NCBI RefSeq assembly: GCF_032884065.1
Contig: NC_088871.1
Span: forward strand, 46,883,172 to 46,947,171
From: Artemia franciscana
Lineage: Eukaryota > Arthropoda > Branchiopoda > Anostraca > Artemiidae
Direction: 5' to 3'
Length of the DNA stretch: 64,000 bases
Positions 33,210 through 44,639 of this stretch are shown one piece after another; position 1 is the first letter of the stretch; the number at the start of each line of letters is the position of its first letter. The notes below the pieces were generated by a model. That model was given only the letters and a program-made list of their open reading frames with translations, made no database searches and was not told the DNA's origin. The position numbers and the translations under genes are program-made.

Positions 33210-33875
33210 GAACCAAAATGTTGTAACTTGTGCTAATTATAGAGATTGGTAGAAACAGTGAAACTCATGTCAGTTACCTGAAAGAAGCAAGCTTCTCGGT
33301 AAAACTTCAGTTAGTTCTTTGGTGCCTAGGTTGGGCCCCTTACAAGAGGTGATAATTCCAAACTGTTCCAAGATATTGTTGTTACGCCCTTTGGACGATA
33401 TGCATACAGATGACGTGCTGTAATTAAGTTACCCCCCCCCCAAAAAAAAAAAAATCCCTCGAAAATTTCACCTTCATAACCTTAGGCATAGTTGAAATAG
33501 TAGCTGTAATAGTGTAATAGCATCTTTTGGTCAATTGAATATCCCTCTCATCAAGTCCTCGAAGTTTCAACTTAATACAATTAGCATTGCTATGACATTT
33601 CTAATATGTTCTTTTGATAACCTGTTTGTTCATATATTTCTTCAAATTTTCATCTCAATGCTCTTAGCCCTAATAGTAGTTGCAACAGAAAGAGTAACTG
33701 AAGTGGTATTAGTAATAGCGTGCACATGTTGCCTTTTAGTTAGATGATCTTCCCTTTAAATATTCTCTGAAAGATTCAACTTAATACCCAAACCAATTCT
33801 TGAGGTACGTTCTTTTGGCAATGTACATGTACATAGTAGCCTCTTTAGATTCAGTTCAAATTTCATTTCATAGTT
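33210..33875. other. no recognisable gene
   Basis: AT-rich intergenic DNA with a C/A homopolymer junction at about 33,430-33,455. Confidence 0.45.
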
Positions 33876-34790
33876 TGTAAATTTTTCCGTGGGAAAGGAA
33901 GTTTCCGGGGGGTGGATTTTCCCAGGGAAACTATACTTGGAGGAAATTTACCAGAATTATTATATGAAATTCTTTTATTTGACTTACTTTCTCTTTGACA
34001 ACTCAATTTTATGTGTGGAGATATACCGAGGAAGTTGCCCAGGGAATATTTTCAAAGGAGTTGAAATGGTGTGTGGGATTTTTCCGTCGGGAGGATTTTC
34101 CGCGGGAGAGATTCTTCATGGCGGAATTTTGCGCGGGAGAAACTTTCCACTGAGATATTGAAAGGGGATAATTTCCAGGGAATTTCTCACGGGTGGAGAA
34201 TTTCCGACACGATTTGAAATTAAAAGAAAAGCAAGTCTTTTTTTTTTCAAACGAAAGTAGGCTCAAAAGAATTTACCAGGCGGCATTATCCGCAAGAATT
34301 CTTCTTGGGAGAATTTTCAGCAGGGATTAAATTTTCTTCGGGAAGGGGCATCTAACGCGAGAGGAACTTTCTTGAGATGGTGATTTTTCCTGGAGAGAAA
34401 ACGCAGATTTTCCGGAACTATTTGAAAAACGATCAGAAGTTAAATAAAAAAAATTATTTTTTTTAAGTAAAAGTAAGGAGCAACACTAAAACTTAAAAAA
34501 ACAGAAATTATCGCGCATATGAGGTGGATCCTCCTCCTCAATACCTCACTCTTTACAATAATTTTACCTTTTTGTTCCATTTATTTAACAACATTTCCTG
34601 AAACACAAAGAGCCGTTTAATTAGAGTAAGGGGATCTTTCAATTACAAAAATAAACTTTGGCTTGAAGAGCGAGGTACTGAGGAGGGGTTATCTCCCTTA
34701 TATACGGAACAATTTGTGTTCTTTTAAGTTTTAATGTAGTTCCTTACTTTCAGTTGAAAGAAATAATTTTATTTATTTAATCACTGAAAA
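33876..34790 (+). mobile_element. hairpin-ended repeat family, copy 6 (fragment)
   Basis: The G-rich segment (cgtgggaaaggaagtttcc, then ggaattttgcgcgggagaaa) corresponds to 41,640-41,930 in copy 7. It leads into a palindrome at about 34,440-34,780 with arm word cctcctcaatacctcactcttt. The terminal hairpins are absent. Confidence 0.65.
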
Positions 34791-36013
34791 GCAGAACTAA
34801 TTTTCAAGGGAAAATATTGACATGTCGTTGATTTTGACAGGCAAAAATACACAGCAGCTTATTTTTCTTTATCTTGATCCTGAGTAATTCAAAGGAGGGT
34901 TTTTGTGGCATTCATTAATGTAATGGAAATATTTCCATTACATTTTTTTTTATTTCCATCAAAAATTTGGGCAAAATACTCTCCAATTACAATCTTTGTT
35001 TTTGAATTTTGGCAAAACCTAAAGTTAATCTGAGCAAGAAAAAAAACTAATCAGAAATATCGAAATCAATATATCGAATATCGAAAGTAAAAGCATCAAT
35101 ATATCGTTTAATCAAATTATCGCCTAACACTACTAACGAGACGCCTTTTGAATAGCTGCAGCCCACCAGTGGAGGCACAAGAACACAGAATTTTCTAGAC
35201 CATTCCTTCAAAATACTAGGGTTTTCAAAACTTTTTCCACGATATCCTGGAATTTCTTCCATAGTTTCCCTTTTTTTTTCAGTCCCTCCCCACATAAATT
35301 TACGAGTGCATGATACATACCTGGAACTTTGCAATGAATTTTACGCGTGGCAAAGTATAAAATTGTTCGCAAAGAACAATACACACGGAGAACAAAACAT
35401 TGAAATAAAGCAAGTCCTGATTGGTTACAACGCAAGTGCGGATCTAATAATAAACTATAGATGGCAACACAGAAATTCAACCAACAAATTGAAACAACAA
35501 TTTTTATTCACGGGGGTCAATTCAAGAAAAGGTACTTGTGTATTATACCCAACTCATTCAGGTACTTCATTTAATTTCAGTGTTTGTCCAGAAAGTAATA
35601 GGACTGATTTTCTTCCGCCACGCTATTAAAGAGGGGCAATTTTTTATGTTTTTTAATACTAATACTAAAAAGGGTATTTTTCATAATAACCCAAAAAAGT
35701 ACGAGTCTAAGGAGATGGCTGGAGATGAAGGACAAACTCCCTAGACTCGATTGACAGCCTTGTTCTAATCACAAGCATAATTGCACACCAGTACTAACTA
35801 AATGTCCATACTCTAGAGGAGCCGGGGAGTTTTAGACAAGTTTATCGTTAAAAATCTTTATCCTCCTCTATGGGCGTTTTGTGAAAAATAAGAGTAATGG
35901 CAAAATTTATATCTTTCAAGATTTAAAGCCTTAAACATACAACCACCCCCACCCCCGTAAGATGCACCATATGCATTTACAGAAGCGATGTAAATGAAAC
36001 AATACGAGACCAC

Positions 36014-36014
<1 letters not shown>

Positions 36015-36086
<72 letters not shown>
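36015..36086 (+). repeat. 72-bp uninterrupted poly(T) tract
   Basis: A pure T run, i.e. a poly(A) on minus. No retroelement body is recognisable on the minus-strand upstream side (higher coordinates). The apparent poly-Lys frames across it are artefacts. Confidence 0.9.
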
Positions 36087-36090
<4 letters not shown>

Positions 36091-38399
36091 ACAAAGTATA
36101 GAGGGTTATAAAAATAAAAAAAAAAAGATTGGCTAACAATATCTCTGTTAGAAGTTCCAAGCAAATCATCTCGGTAATCCAGCCAATACCATCTAATATT
36201 CCAAAGCAAACTTAGAATCAAGTGTTTAGAATTCTTCAATGATTCGGCAATGAATGGTAATGATATCCAAACCCAGCTGACTGTATTTTTATCATTGATA
36301 CAATCTGTCTTTGAAAACCTGACTCCAACTTGAATTCCTTTTTTCTTTCATCAAAGTGTAAAAATGGAAGATATAGAGCATTCTCAAGAGACTTAGTATC
36401 AGTATTTTTGCTAGGAAGACTTGAAAGGACGACATGACTTTCCTTTCCTCTCTGAAGAACAGTTTTTTTTTGCAGTTTTTAAGAAAATGAGAGTGAAAAT
36501 AGAGGCACGACAATAGAAAGACGTTTTTGTTTTCTTTACGAAAAAAGTTGTAAAGTCCCTTTGCATGAGCCACGTAACCAGAACTGATTGCCCTCAAGGG
36601 AAAATGACTCCATTTGTGAATAGCAGCAGTTCAAAGAGCATTACAGGACTTTTTTAGGTAATAAGTTTGAAAAGCGAAGAGCAAACGGGTGAGTATTGAT
36701 ATTGGCTGAACATTTTGTAGTCGCAGGTTACATAAGTACACTCAGATCCCATAGGGAAAGATACGAGTGGATGTGTTTTGTTTCATGGCGGAAGAGGTCA
36801 AACCAGGAAAAGGCCACCATTTCAATTTATTTCAAATTATTTAATTAGTATTTAAAGAATTTCTAAGAGCAATTTTAGGGAGAGCGTGCAGGTACACATA
36901 CTTAATAAAATTCATAAAGGACCTGAATGGTATTTTTAAGCTTTGAGCCACCCCCCCTCCCAAGATTATCGTTTATTCACCAATTCCTTGCCGGTCACGG
37001 CTGTTTAAACCCCCCAAGAATCAATATCTCCTTGCATTACTTTCTTATATATTAAGTAGAACATTGTGGCTTGTAAATATTATCTTCAGTTGTCCCGAAA
37101 TATCCAGTTACATCCAATCCCGAAAGGCAAGCCCCTGGTAATTATGTTGTAAAAATTTGCATTTGTTTTTTTGAAAGTGTAGTAAAAACTAAGAAATACA
37201 AAACATTAACAAGTAAAAAGCAAAAAAAAAACGTTTCCTTTTATATATGTGTGTCTTAGAAAAACAATCAGGATTCATGTAAATTACAATGTAGATTCAT
37301 TCATAGGTTGAACCCTCAGGTAAGTTCTGTCAGGCGAAAACAACCCAGCGACACCATAAGTTGAATTCTGTCTGATCCAAAGCGAATTATCTGAAGTATT
37401 GTCAGAGAATTTCCCAAATAATAAAAAAAAAACTTGTGACTGCCTATTTACAAAATGGGGCATAAGGCTTTTATATGTTTTCAAGAATATTTTGTCAACT
37501 GGAAAGACACGATTGAATAGAGATGTCCGCGGTCGCAGTACATCACTAACTTTCTTATACTTGGCAGCAACAGCAGACATTTCCCCTTACCCGACATTCG
37601 AACATAGCAATTGAATGGGTCTTTCGTGGTGGCTGATCTTGTGCCAATTCTTCAGCAAACTTAAATCAGTATTTGTTCCAGCAGTGTCCGAATTTTTGAA
37701 AACCACCGGCTTTCTCTAGGTCTTGTTAAATAGTATCTATCAATTCTTTAGTTATTTTCCTTGTCTTCAGTGCCATGTCGGCAAGGGTTCAAAGAGCAGT
37801 ATTTGCTACATGAAGTAATCTTCAGAGCAGTCTAAGAGGTGTCCGAACCAGCGAAGCGTGACGACGCTTTAGGTGATGCCCGTGTTATAGCAACTTTAGC
37901 AGACTTCGTCCTTGGAAGTGTACATTAGAGAGTAGAACTACCTTGATTGTCGACTTGTTTAAGGTTAACTTTATTCACAAGGTAATCTCTCGACAAACCC
38001 ACAGATTTTTACAGAGCTCGGCTAAAATTGCTCTAGCTCTAGATATTTTTATGTTGAAATTTTGATCAAATCCTTGATCATCCTTCCTTGTAGCCAAATA
38101 GACGAAAGTATTTAGTTTTAGTCATAGTATTTAAGTATTTAATATTAAATAAGTATTTAAGTTTTAAAATAATGAAAGTATTTAGTTTTAGTTTTAGTCA
38201 TATTTATTTGTAGGTCAGGGTAGACTGAGAAATGTCCAACATTGTTAAGCTTTTGATGAGATGAGCCTAGATCACAATTTTTTTTTTAATAATTTTCTTT
38301 TTTTATCATAAAATCTAACTTCTTGCAACACCACCGCTATTCATGGTATTTTATTCATTTACTTTTTAAAAATGAGGAATGATTGAGTTCAACTTTTAA

Positions 38400-38570
38400 G
38401 GACCTAAAAAAGACCGTATACATTATTTTATTTCGGGGGGAGAGGGTTACAAAAAATTTACAAAACGCATCAGAAACTTTATGTATTTTTGTTACTTTTT
38501 AACGAGTCGGGTCAAAATTCAGGGAGGATCAGGCACGTACGCAGGAATTTATTTCGGGGGGGGGGCAAAA
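38400..38570 (+). repeat. dispersed repeat, recurs at 40,085-40,235
   Basis: Both places share a G-homopolymer followed by (g)ttacaaa(a)aattt, then tatgtatttttgtta, then aacgagtcggg(t/a)caaaatt. This looks like a small degenerate element with a G-run end. Confidence 0.6.
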
Positions 38571-40293
38571 CCTTCGAAACAGAAGATATAAAGTAGCACT
38601 TTTTTATAGTAACTAAATAAATGCAAAAAGCACGTTTATCGGAAAATAAAGATTAACTTTATTCAGTATTATTGTAGCGGATGGGGGAAGGAGACTGAGG
38701 CCTCAAAAGTACGTTTTAGACTCAGGTTATGTCCATAACGATTTAGAACCAGTTGTAAATCTATTATATCCCACTGAAAGGGAAATTTTAGGGTTAATAG
38801 TGCAATATGGGTGCTGTGGGGGTAGTTCTTCTATTGCAAAAATGTCGATTTTAATGAAAAATCATAGTTTCCAAAATTGATCCATTAAAAGCTGTACTTT
38901 ATCCTGAAAACGCCATAATATCAAGGATAATTCTATTTTGCTGTGGAAAGCAAACTCTTTTTACAAAACAAAATAACAGTACAATCGCTAATTACTTCAA
39001 AGAGGGTAAAAAGTTAGACAGAAAATGGGTTAATAATTGGGCAGTGACTTAATCAGGTAATTGCATGCTGTGCGTACGTGCCAGGGGAGGATCAAACCCT
39101 TTTCCCCCTAGATACGACCTTCACGTGAAATTAATGTCTTCTTGGAAATTACTCTATTCGGTACCTGTTTACGTGACGAAGCCAGTCGATCGGAAGGTAA
39201 TCATTACGATCTTCTGTGTATTTCCGTAGTATGGAACGTTGAAATTTTCTCACATTTATTCGTTTTATGTTTTCTCTTCTCTGCACTTTAAAATAACATC
39301 AAAGAGATTAAGAGAGATTACTGTCCTATACGTTCGTGTTAAAAAAGTGTGCTTTAATCCATTGGTTTATTTTAGTGACGTATTTTCATAATCCAATCAC
39401 ATTATTCCTTAAATATGTGGCAAAGAGGAAGGCCAAAAATTTTTAATGGAATTTCTTTATTTTACAACCGTTCTGAAAGCATTGTTTAATCATTTTATTT
39501 TCTTTCTTCCTATGTCATTCTATTTGATGGGTACGTCTAAAAAGTTGTGAGTTAGTTTGTTAGACTTTACAAAATATATTTACTTCATTTTCACGACTAA
39601 AAACTTAAACACCTATACATGGCTTAAGCCTTCATTTCAATACGGAAAATACCACATATAAATGCCTAAACCTACAACACACAAAAAGAAATTATAACTC
39701 AAAACAGTTATTTTATAATCACATTAAAACCAGGAATGATACCTGAAAAAGAGTATGAACAAAGTCTCGAAAGGGGCAATACTACCCTTTTGGGGCTTTC
39801 TATAAAACCAGCACTGTAACCGGCCTTCTGTGCAGTGTCATAGATAAAAGGGATAATGCAGATTTTTTTTTTTTTCAGTTTGAAACTAGTCTTACAGTAC
39901 GCTGCTATTGACTTCTTTTTTCAGCAAAGACGATTCAGCTTATTTCGCTGTGCAAAAAGAGTCGCTAAGAGCTCATATTAATAATACAATTAAGAACTCA
40001 AAGCCTGTCAGTACCAAGACATGAAGGGGAAATTTTCTCTTTCATGACTCTATCCCAAGGAATAATCGAAGCACGTGGACAGGTTCGTATTCAGGATTTT
40101 TGTTCGGGGGGGGGGTACAAATTTTTGTAATACATAAAAAATATGTTTATATGCATTTTTGTTATATTTCTACGAGTCGGACAAAATTTCAAAGGGGGGG
40201 GGGGTTCATACCCCATAACCCTTCCCCTGGATTCGGTCTTTTATATCAAACTAATGACCAAACAAAACTGGAACATACGAAATGTCATTATAG

Positions 40294-40486
40294 CTGGCTC
40301 TATTTAGCAGCAATAGGGCTCACAGCCCTTTCTGCATGGTTTGAGCATGGTGTCTCAAGATATTGGCACCAGGGAACCCTTCAACTTTTAGTGCACTTTG
40401 TTGAGGATGAAGACATTGACAGTTCCTTGCTTTATGAAGCAATATTGTCTCTGAAGAATTATTGTCTATTAGATGGACTAGCCTAG
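40294..40486 (+). CDS. probable terminal exon of an unidentified gene
   Basis: After acceptor-like sequences (attatag before 40,294, or tatttag before 40,308), the frame reads as ordinary globular, helix-rich protein to a stop at 40,486. It includes ALSAWFEHGVSRYWHQGTL and then LLYEAILSLKNYCLLDGLA at the C-terminus. Upstream the frame enters a repeat, so the frame before the acceptor is not coding. A CTAAT branch-point-like word lies about 45 bp upstream, and AATAAA lies at 40,828-40,833. The helical repeats recall HEAT/ARM-type ends, but I cannot assign a family. The remaining exons would lie to the left and are not found. Confidence 0.5.
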
Positions 40487-40969
40487 AGACACGTCATTAC
40501 GTAGACCTGTGACAACATGTCAAATCTATAATGAATATGAAATGATGATTTAAATTGAAATGATAAAAAACCCGCCACTGGCGAGTCGCTTCGCCATGCT
40601 ACATACTTACAAAATATATTAAATATTAATAGTTTGATTCTAATTTTCCCTCTTTCCTGGTTTGAACAGAAATAATGTAATTTAGCTGTATTCATTTAGC
40701 CTGATTATAATTTTAGGGTAGAATTTATGTCTACGTATTGAAAGCATGAAGATTATTTTTCAGAAATTTTGTTTTATTCTTATTGTTATAAAAAAGAGTA
40801 TTTGTGTACTTGGTGAGAAAGAACAAAAATAAAGAATGGTGGCTTCATATCCTTTCCATATTTATCGCATTTTTGTTGATGACAAGTTCCGTGCTTTATA
40901 GAGATATTTTGTTTCTGTTTTAAGAGGCAAGAATTCTTGTCTGTTGTATCTTGCCTGTTGCAACAGTTC

Positions 40970-42730
40970 GTGATAATGAATTGTAAGTAAGGAGCTACCT
41001 GGCTCAATACCAACGAAACTCTAAAAAACGGAATTTTGATACCAATAGATATTTCAAAAGAATAGACATATGCTGATTTCAAATATTTAAGTTTCATTAA
41101 GTTTAGTTTTACCTTTGAAAGGCTAAGAGCCAGAGAAAATTTGCCTGATTTTCGAAAACGTCCCCTAAAAGTCATAGAACCTTAATGAAAACCATACCAT
41201 CAGATTCGGCGTTTAAGAAAACCTCACTGTAGATGTTTCAAGCTTCTATTTGCAAAAATGTGGAATTTTGGATTTTTTTTTTGCCAGAAGAAAGATCACG
41301 GACGCGTTTTTTTTTCAGATTTTTTCAGTTTTTTTTTTCTACGACTCAGTGGTCCTAGAATTTCGTGGGAGGGCTCATTCAAATGAAAATAAATATTTTT
41401 AGTGCCCTTTTGAAGTGCCAAAAAAGATTGGAGATCAACTAAGGCCTTTTTTCCAAAATCGCCCGATCAAAATTTTGAGATAATCATTTTGTTCATTATA
41501 ATTGAAAGACTCAATAGTCTTCCATTGGATGTAACACGACCCCCCCCCCCCCCGCGACAGTCCCAGGAGAAAGTTCTTTAAGTTATTAAATTTCCCTATT
41601 ATTTACGCATAATATTTTGTTACTGGGAAGTATGCATACATTTTCGTAGAGGGGGGATTATCTGCTGGGTTTTTTTCCACGGGGAGGGAAGTTTTCAGTC
41701 GGTGAACTTGTCAGGGGAAATTATACACTGGGCGGTTTTGTCAGAATTCCCAAACAAAATTATTTTTATATGTCTCGCTTTCTCTTTTCCGTCTCAATTT
41801 TACGCATGGAGTTGTTAAGGATAATTGTCAGGGGGTAATTTTCACTGGGATTGAATTGTCTAGAGAATGTTTCCGTGGGGATTGCTTTCTCCGTGGAGTG
41901 AGGCCAGATTCCTTGGCATTATTTAAAAAACGATCAAAAATTAAATAAAAAACATTTTTTTTTTCAATTGAAAGTAAGGAGCACAGAAATTATTGCATAC
42001 ACGAACAGAAATTATTACGTATACGAAGGAGATTGTCCCCTCAACAACGCCTCACTCTTTACGGTAAAGTTTGAATTTTATCCCAATTCTTTAAGAACGA
42101 CTCCTGAAACACAAGGGTCGTTTAGATAGAACAATAAGAAGCTTTTTTGAAAGTACTAAAAAAACTTCAAATTTCAGTAAGATCCGATTACTCCTTCGTA
42201 AGTTAAAAATACCTCGTTTTTTCTAATTTTCAGAATTAACCCCCCCCCCCCAACTGCCCCAAACAGAGCGGATTCGTTCTGGTTATGTCAATCACATATT
42301 AGGACTTCTGCTTATTTTTCCCACCAAGTTTCATTCCGATTCCTCCATTCTAAGCGTTTTCCAAAATTTTAGGTTCCCCCCCCCAATGTCACCAGATCCG
42401 GTCGGGATTTAAAATAAGAGCTCTGAGACATGATATCCTTCCAAACATCAAATTTCATTAAGATCCCATCACCCGTTCGTAAGTTAAAAATACTTCATTT
42501 TTTCTATTTTTTCCGAATTATCCGACCTCCCACTCTCCTCCCAGATGGTCAAATCGTGGAAACGACTATTTCTAATTTAATTTGGTCCGGTCCCTGATAC
42601 GCCTGCCAAATTTCATCGTCCTAGCTTACCTGGAAGTGCCTAAAGTAGCAAAACCGGGACAGACAGACCGACAGACCGACAGAATTTGCGATCGCTATAT
42701 GTCACTTGGTTAATACCAAGTGCCATAAAA
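40970..42730 (+). mobile_element. hairpin-ended repeat family, copy 7 (both ends present)
   Basis: It begins with a decayed form of the left stem-loop (caacagttcgtgataatgaa) and keeps the family order: the aaaatgtggaattttg segment, the G-rich segment, then the gaaagtaaggagcac palindrome remnant near 41,965. It continues through two degenerate repeats of about 230 bp (gatcc(g/c)atcaccc(g/c)ttcgtaag, then gagcggattcgttctggtta). It ends with a GACAGACAGACCGACAGA microsatellite, the word GCGATCGC and a perfect right stem-loop at 42,703-42,722 (CACTTGGT, loop TAAT, ACCAAGTG), then CCATAAAA. No coding capacity is seen. This copy shows the probable full extent of the family, about 1.76 kb. Confidence 0.7.
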
Positions 42731-42955
42731 AATGGAAGAATGGATGGACAAAATTGGGTTGCATTGGAAGACAGAGGGATTGAACTTTCCAAAAACATGA
42801 GAGAAGTATACATGAAATAGTTTGTTTCTTTGATCGATGGAATGAATAAAAAAAATATGAGATGGAGAAATAATACACTTTTAGGATTTTTTTTTCAAAG
42901 CAAAAAGTCAACCACTCCAACATGTGTATCTAACCTAGGGCGTGTTTTTTAAAAA

Positions 42956-44530
42956 TTACCTAGAAGAGTTTGAAAAAATTAGGGGATTCGATACTCTAAA
43001 GATATTTGTCAGCATTCCTGAAAGAGTAGCAAACATAGTTTCATCTATAGATCGAGGAATGATAAATTGCAGCGTCTGCGCATGATTAGCTCCCCAACTT
43101 GACATCTCCATCATGAATCCCTTTATGCATTTGAAAACTAATTCAGCCCGACGTAAACACCAATTAGAGTTCATAGAGCTATCCAATTCATCTACAAGAA
43201 AAAGAGGGAGGGTTAAATTTCTAACGTCATTCAAACAGGACCATTTCAAAATGTTCCGTATTCCTAAAATCACTGCATTGCGTGAATTTATATCACTACT
43301 CACAACACTTGGATCACTAACTAAATGAAAAAGCACATGAATGTCTGCCAGATTGGAATGTTTTGTAACAAAAAAGTCACCATTAGATGGGCAATAACCG
43401 TTCGAATCTGCACTAATAGGTTCTCCAGCAGCTGATTTTAACTCTCTCCATTCAGAGCCATCTAGTGACAGTCGTACCGCCTCTTCCAACTGTTCCTCGA
43501 TGGTTTCAAAATGTAACTCTGGCAATCGAGTACAGATGGCAGTAAGTTTTCGAAGATTTCCATATTGAGGGGATAAAGAATTATCTGCGAGAAGGATGAG
43601 TCCTGAAAGATTGTTTGAATATAATGACATTGCCATCTGTAAACGCTGAGGACTTATTGAAGTTCCATTTCTCGAAGGCAATCGACAAAAGTTCATAACA
43701 TCATCCGCAATTAATCGTAAATTATGTGATTGCTTCATTTGCAATCCTAAATGAATGGTAAAACTTTCTTGCATGCGTGTAGGCAGCGTTTCTTCAATAT
43801 CATCAGCTGGAGTAAAATCGAAGAATTCCTTATTCTGAGCATCAATCCCTGACATATTTCCAACTTGGAGAAGTTCTGACATAGCAAGTAACCACTTATG
43901 TAATTGTGTTCTTTGCTCTTTAAGAAAAGAATCCAATCTCGCCTTCCATTCCTCTTCCAACAGATCTCTTGCTTCGTTCTGTTGTGCGGTTAAAGAGCTG
44001 ATATGAATATCTGACAGGCTTCCCAAAGCAGTTGCAAGCTCTTCTGCGTCACGATCACCCATTTTCTGAAGCTCAGCATCACGTTCTTCAATTAAAACTT
44101 CGTATTCAATAGCAAAATTTTGTTCATGCATCAACAGTTCCCGGTATGCAGGTGAATGAACAAGTTGATGATAAATTTCAGCAACAAAGTCTTCAGCCTT
44201 AACAACTTTCTTAGCGCAGTAGTCTGCAGTCTCAGTCTCAAAGGCGTGGATCCACTCTTCAATCATATCATCACAAAAATCAATATCTTCTTTACCTCTT
44301 TTTATCAACTCAGATGCTCTCGTTTTTGAAGCTTGAACAGATTCACAATAAGAGAATGACTCAATTTTCTCTTGGAGAGAATCTTCAACATATGGTGGCA
44401 AATTTTTTGTATTCATTACTCTTAAAGCAAGTTGTCTTGAAGTAACAGTGAGGGGTAGATCAACTTCAACGTTGATATGTTCCTCCTTGCCTTTAGCCTT
44501 GTAGGAAAACCCAAATGTATGTATGGTCAT
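42956..44530 (-). CDS. FERRY3: C12orf4/FERRY3 homologue, DUF2362 family (524 aa)
   Basis: The protein aligns along its whole length with vertebrate C12orf4 (about 550 aa), now FERRY subunit 3, part of a Rab5-effector complex that couples early endosomes to mRNA transport. Diagnostic stretches, numbered from my chosen start, are VYHQLVHSP-like YHQLVHSPAY at about 120, ESFTIHLGLQMK at 255 with HNLRLI following, FFVTKHSNLADIHVLFHL at about 386, and WCLRRAELVFKCIKGFMMEM at 457. The N-terminal half is charged and coiled-coil-like. I start at the ATG at 44,530 (A at -3) because a splice acceptor, ctgccctttgcag, ends at 44,548, so the 31 codons further upstream are intron. The whole coding region lies in one exon behind a presumed noncoding 5' exon. 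There is no stop or shift and the gene looks intact. A canonical AATAAA is not obvious just downstream. Confidence 0.93.
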   Translation of the reverse strand: MTIHTFGFSYKAKGKEEHINVEVDLPLTVTSRQLALRVMNTKNLPPYVEDSLQEKIESFSYCESVQASKTRASELIKRGKEDIDFCDDMIEEWIHAFETETADYCAKKVVKAEDFVAEIYHQLVHSPAYRELLMHEQNFAIEYEVLIEERDAELQKMGDRDAEELATALGSLSDIHISSLTAQQNEARDLLEEEWKARLDSFLKEQRTQLHKWLLAMSELLQVGNMSGIDAQNKEFFDFTPADDIEETLPTRMQESFTIHLGLQMKQSHNLRLIADDVMNFCRLPSRNGTSISPQRLQMAMSLYSNNLSGLILLADNSLSPQYGNLRKLTAICTRLPELHFETIEEQLEEAVRLSLDGSEWRELKSAAGEPISADSNGYCPSNGDFFVTKHSNLADIHVLFHLVSDPSVVSSDINSRNAVILGIRNILKWSCLNDVRNLTLPLFLVDELDSSMNSNWCLRRAELVFKCIKGFMMEMSSWGANHAQTLQFIIPRSIDETMFATLSGMLTNIFRVSNPLIFSNSSR

Positions 44531-44547
44531 GCTGTGTTGCCAATATC

Positions 44548-44564
44548 CTGCAAAGGGCAGTGAG
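44548..44564 (-). other. splice acceptor before the FERRY3 start codon
   Basis: On minus the sequence actgccctttgcag precedes the exon, which begins at 44,547, 17 bases before the ATG. The pyrimidine tract and AG fit an arthropod 3' splice site. It implies an upstream 5' UTR exon at higher coordinates that I cannot locate. Confidence 0.65.
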
Positions 44565-44639
44565 TGAGCAAAACAATTATTAATATGGATTCCAACAACC
44601 CAAATTCTTAGTCTGATTAACACCTATGCAAATACCTGA

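Larger units (their letters stand above)
34791..40080. other. long gene-poor stretch
   Basis: No confident exon is seen. A minus-strand frame at 37,580-37,284 (98 codons from an ATG) is protein-like in composition but matches nothing I know. There is a TATCGA-rich repeat at about 35,055-35,130, a poly(T) tract at 36,015-36,086, and a dispersed element at 38,400-38,570 that recurs at 40,085-40,235. Confidence 0.4.

Noticed and set aside
35858-36239. Two overlapping minus frames with about 24 Lys in a row
   Set aside because: They come from the poly(T) tract at 36,015-36,086.
37284-37580. 98-codon minus frame, protein-like composition
   Set aside because: It has a start and stop but no known motif, no promoter or poly(A) support and an overlapping open antisense frame. 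Kept only as a remark.
42660-42700. GACAGACAGACC run considered as a CRISPR-like or satellite array
   Set aside because: It is a short microsatellite at the right end of the hairpin family, with no spacers.
43113-43328. 71-codon plus frame
   Set aside because: Antisense shadow of the FERRY3 coding exon.
44531-44623. Upstream 31 codons of the FERRY3 frame
   Set aside because: They lie before a good splice acceptor and have no counterpart in the family; the ATG at 44,530 is preferred.
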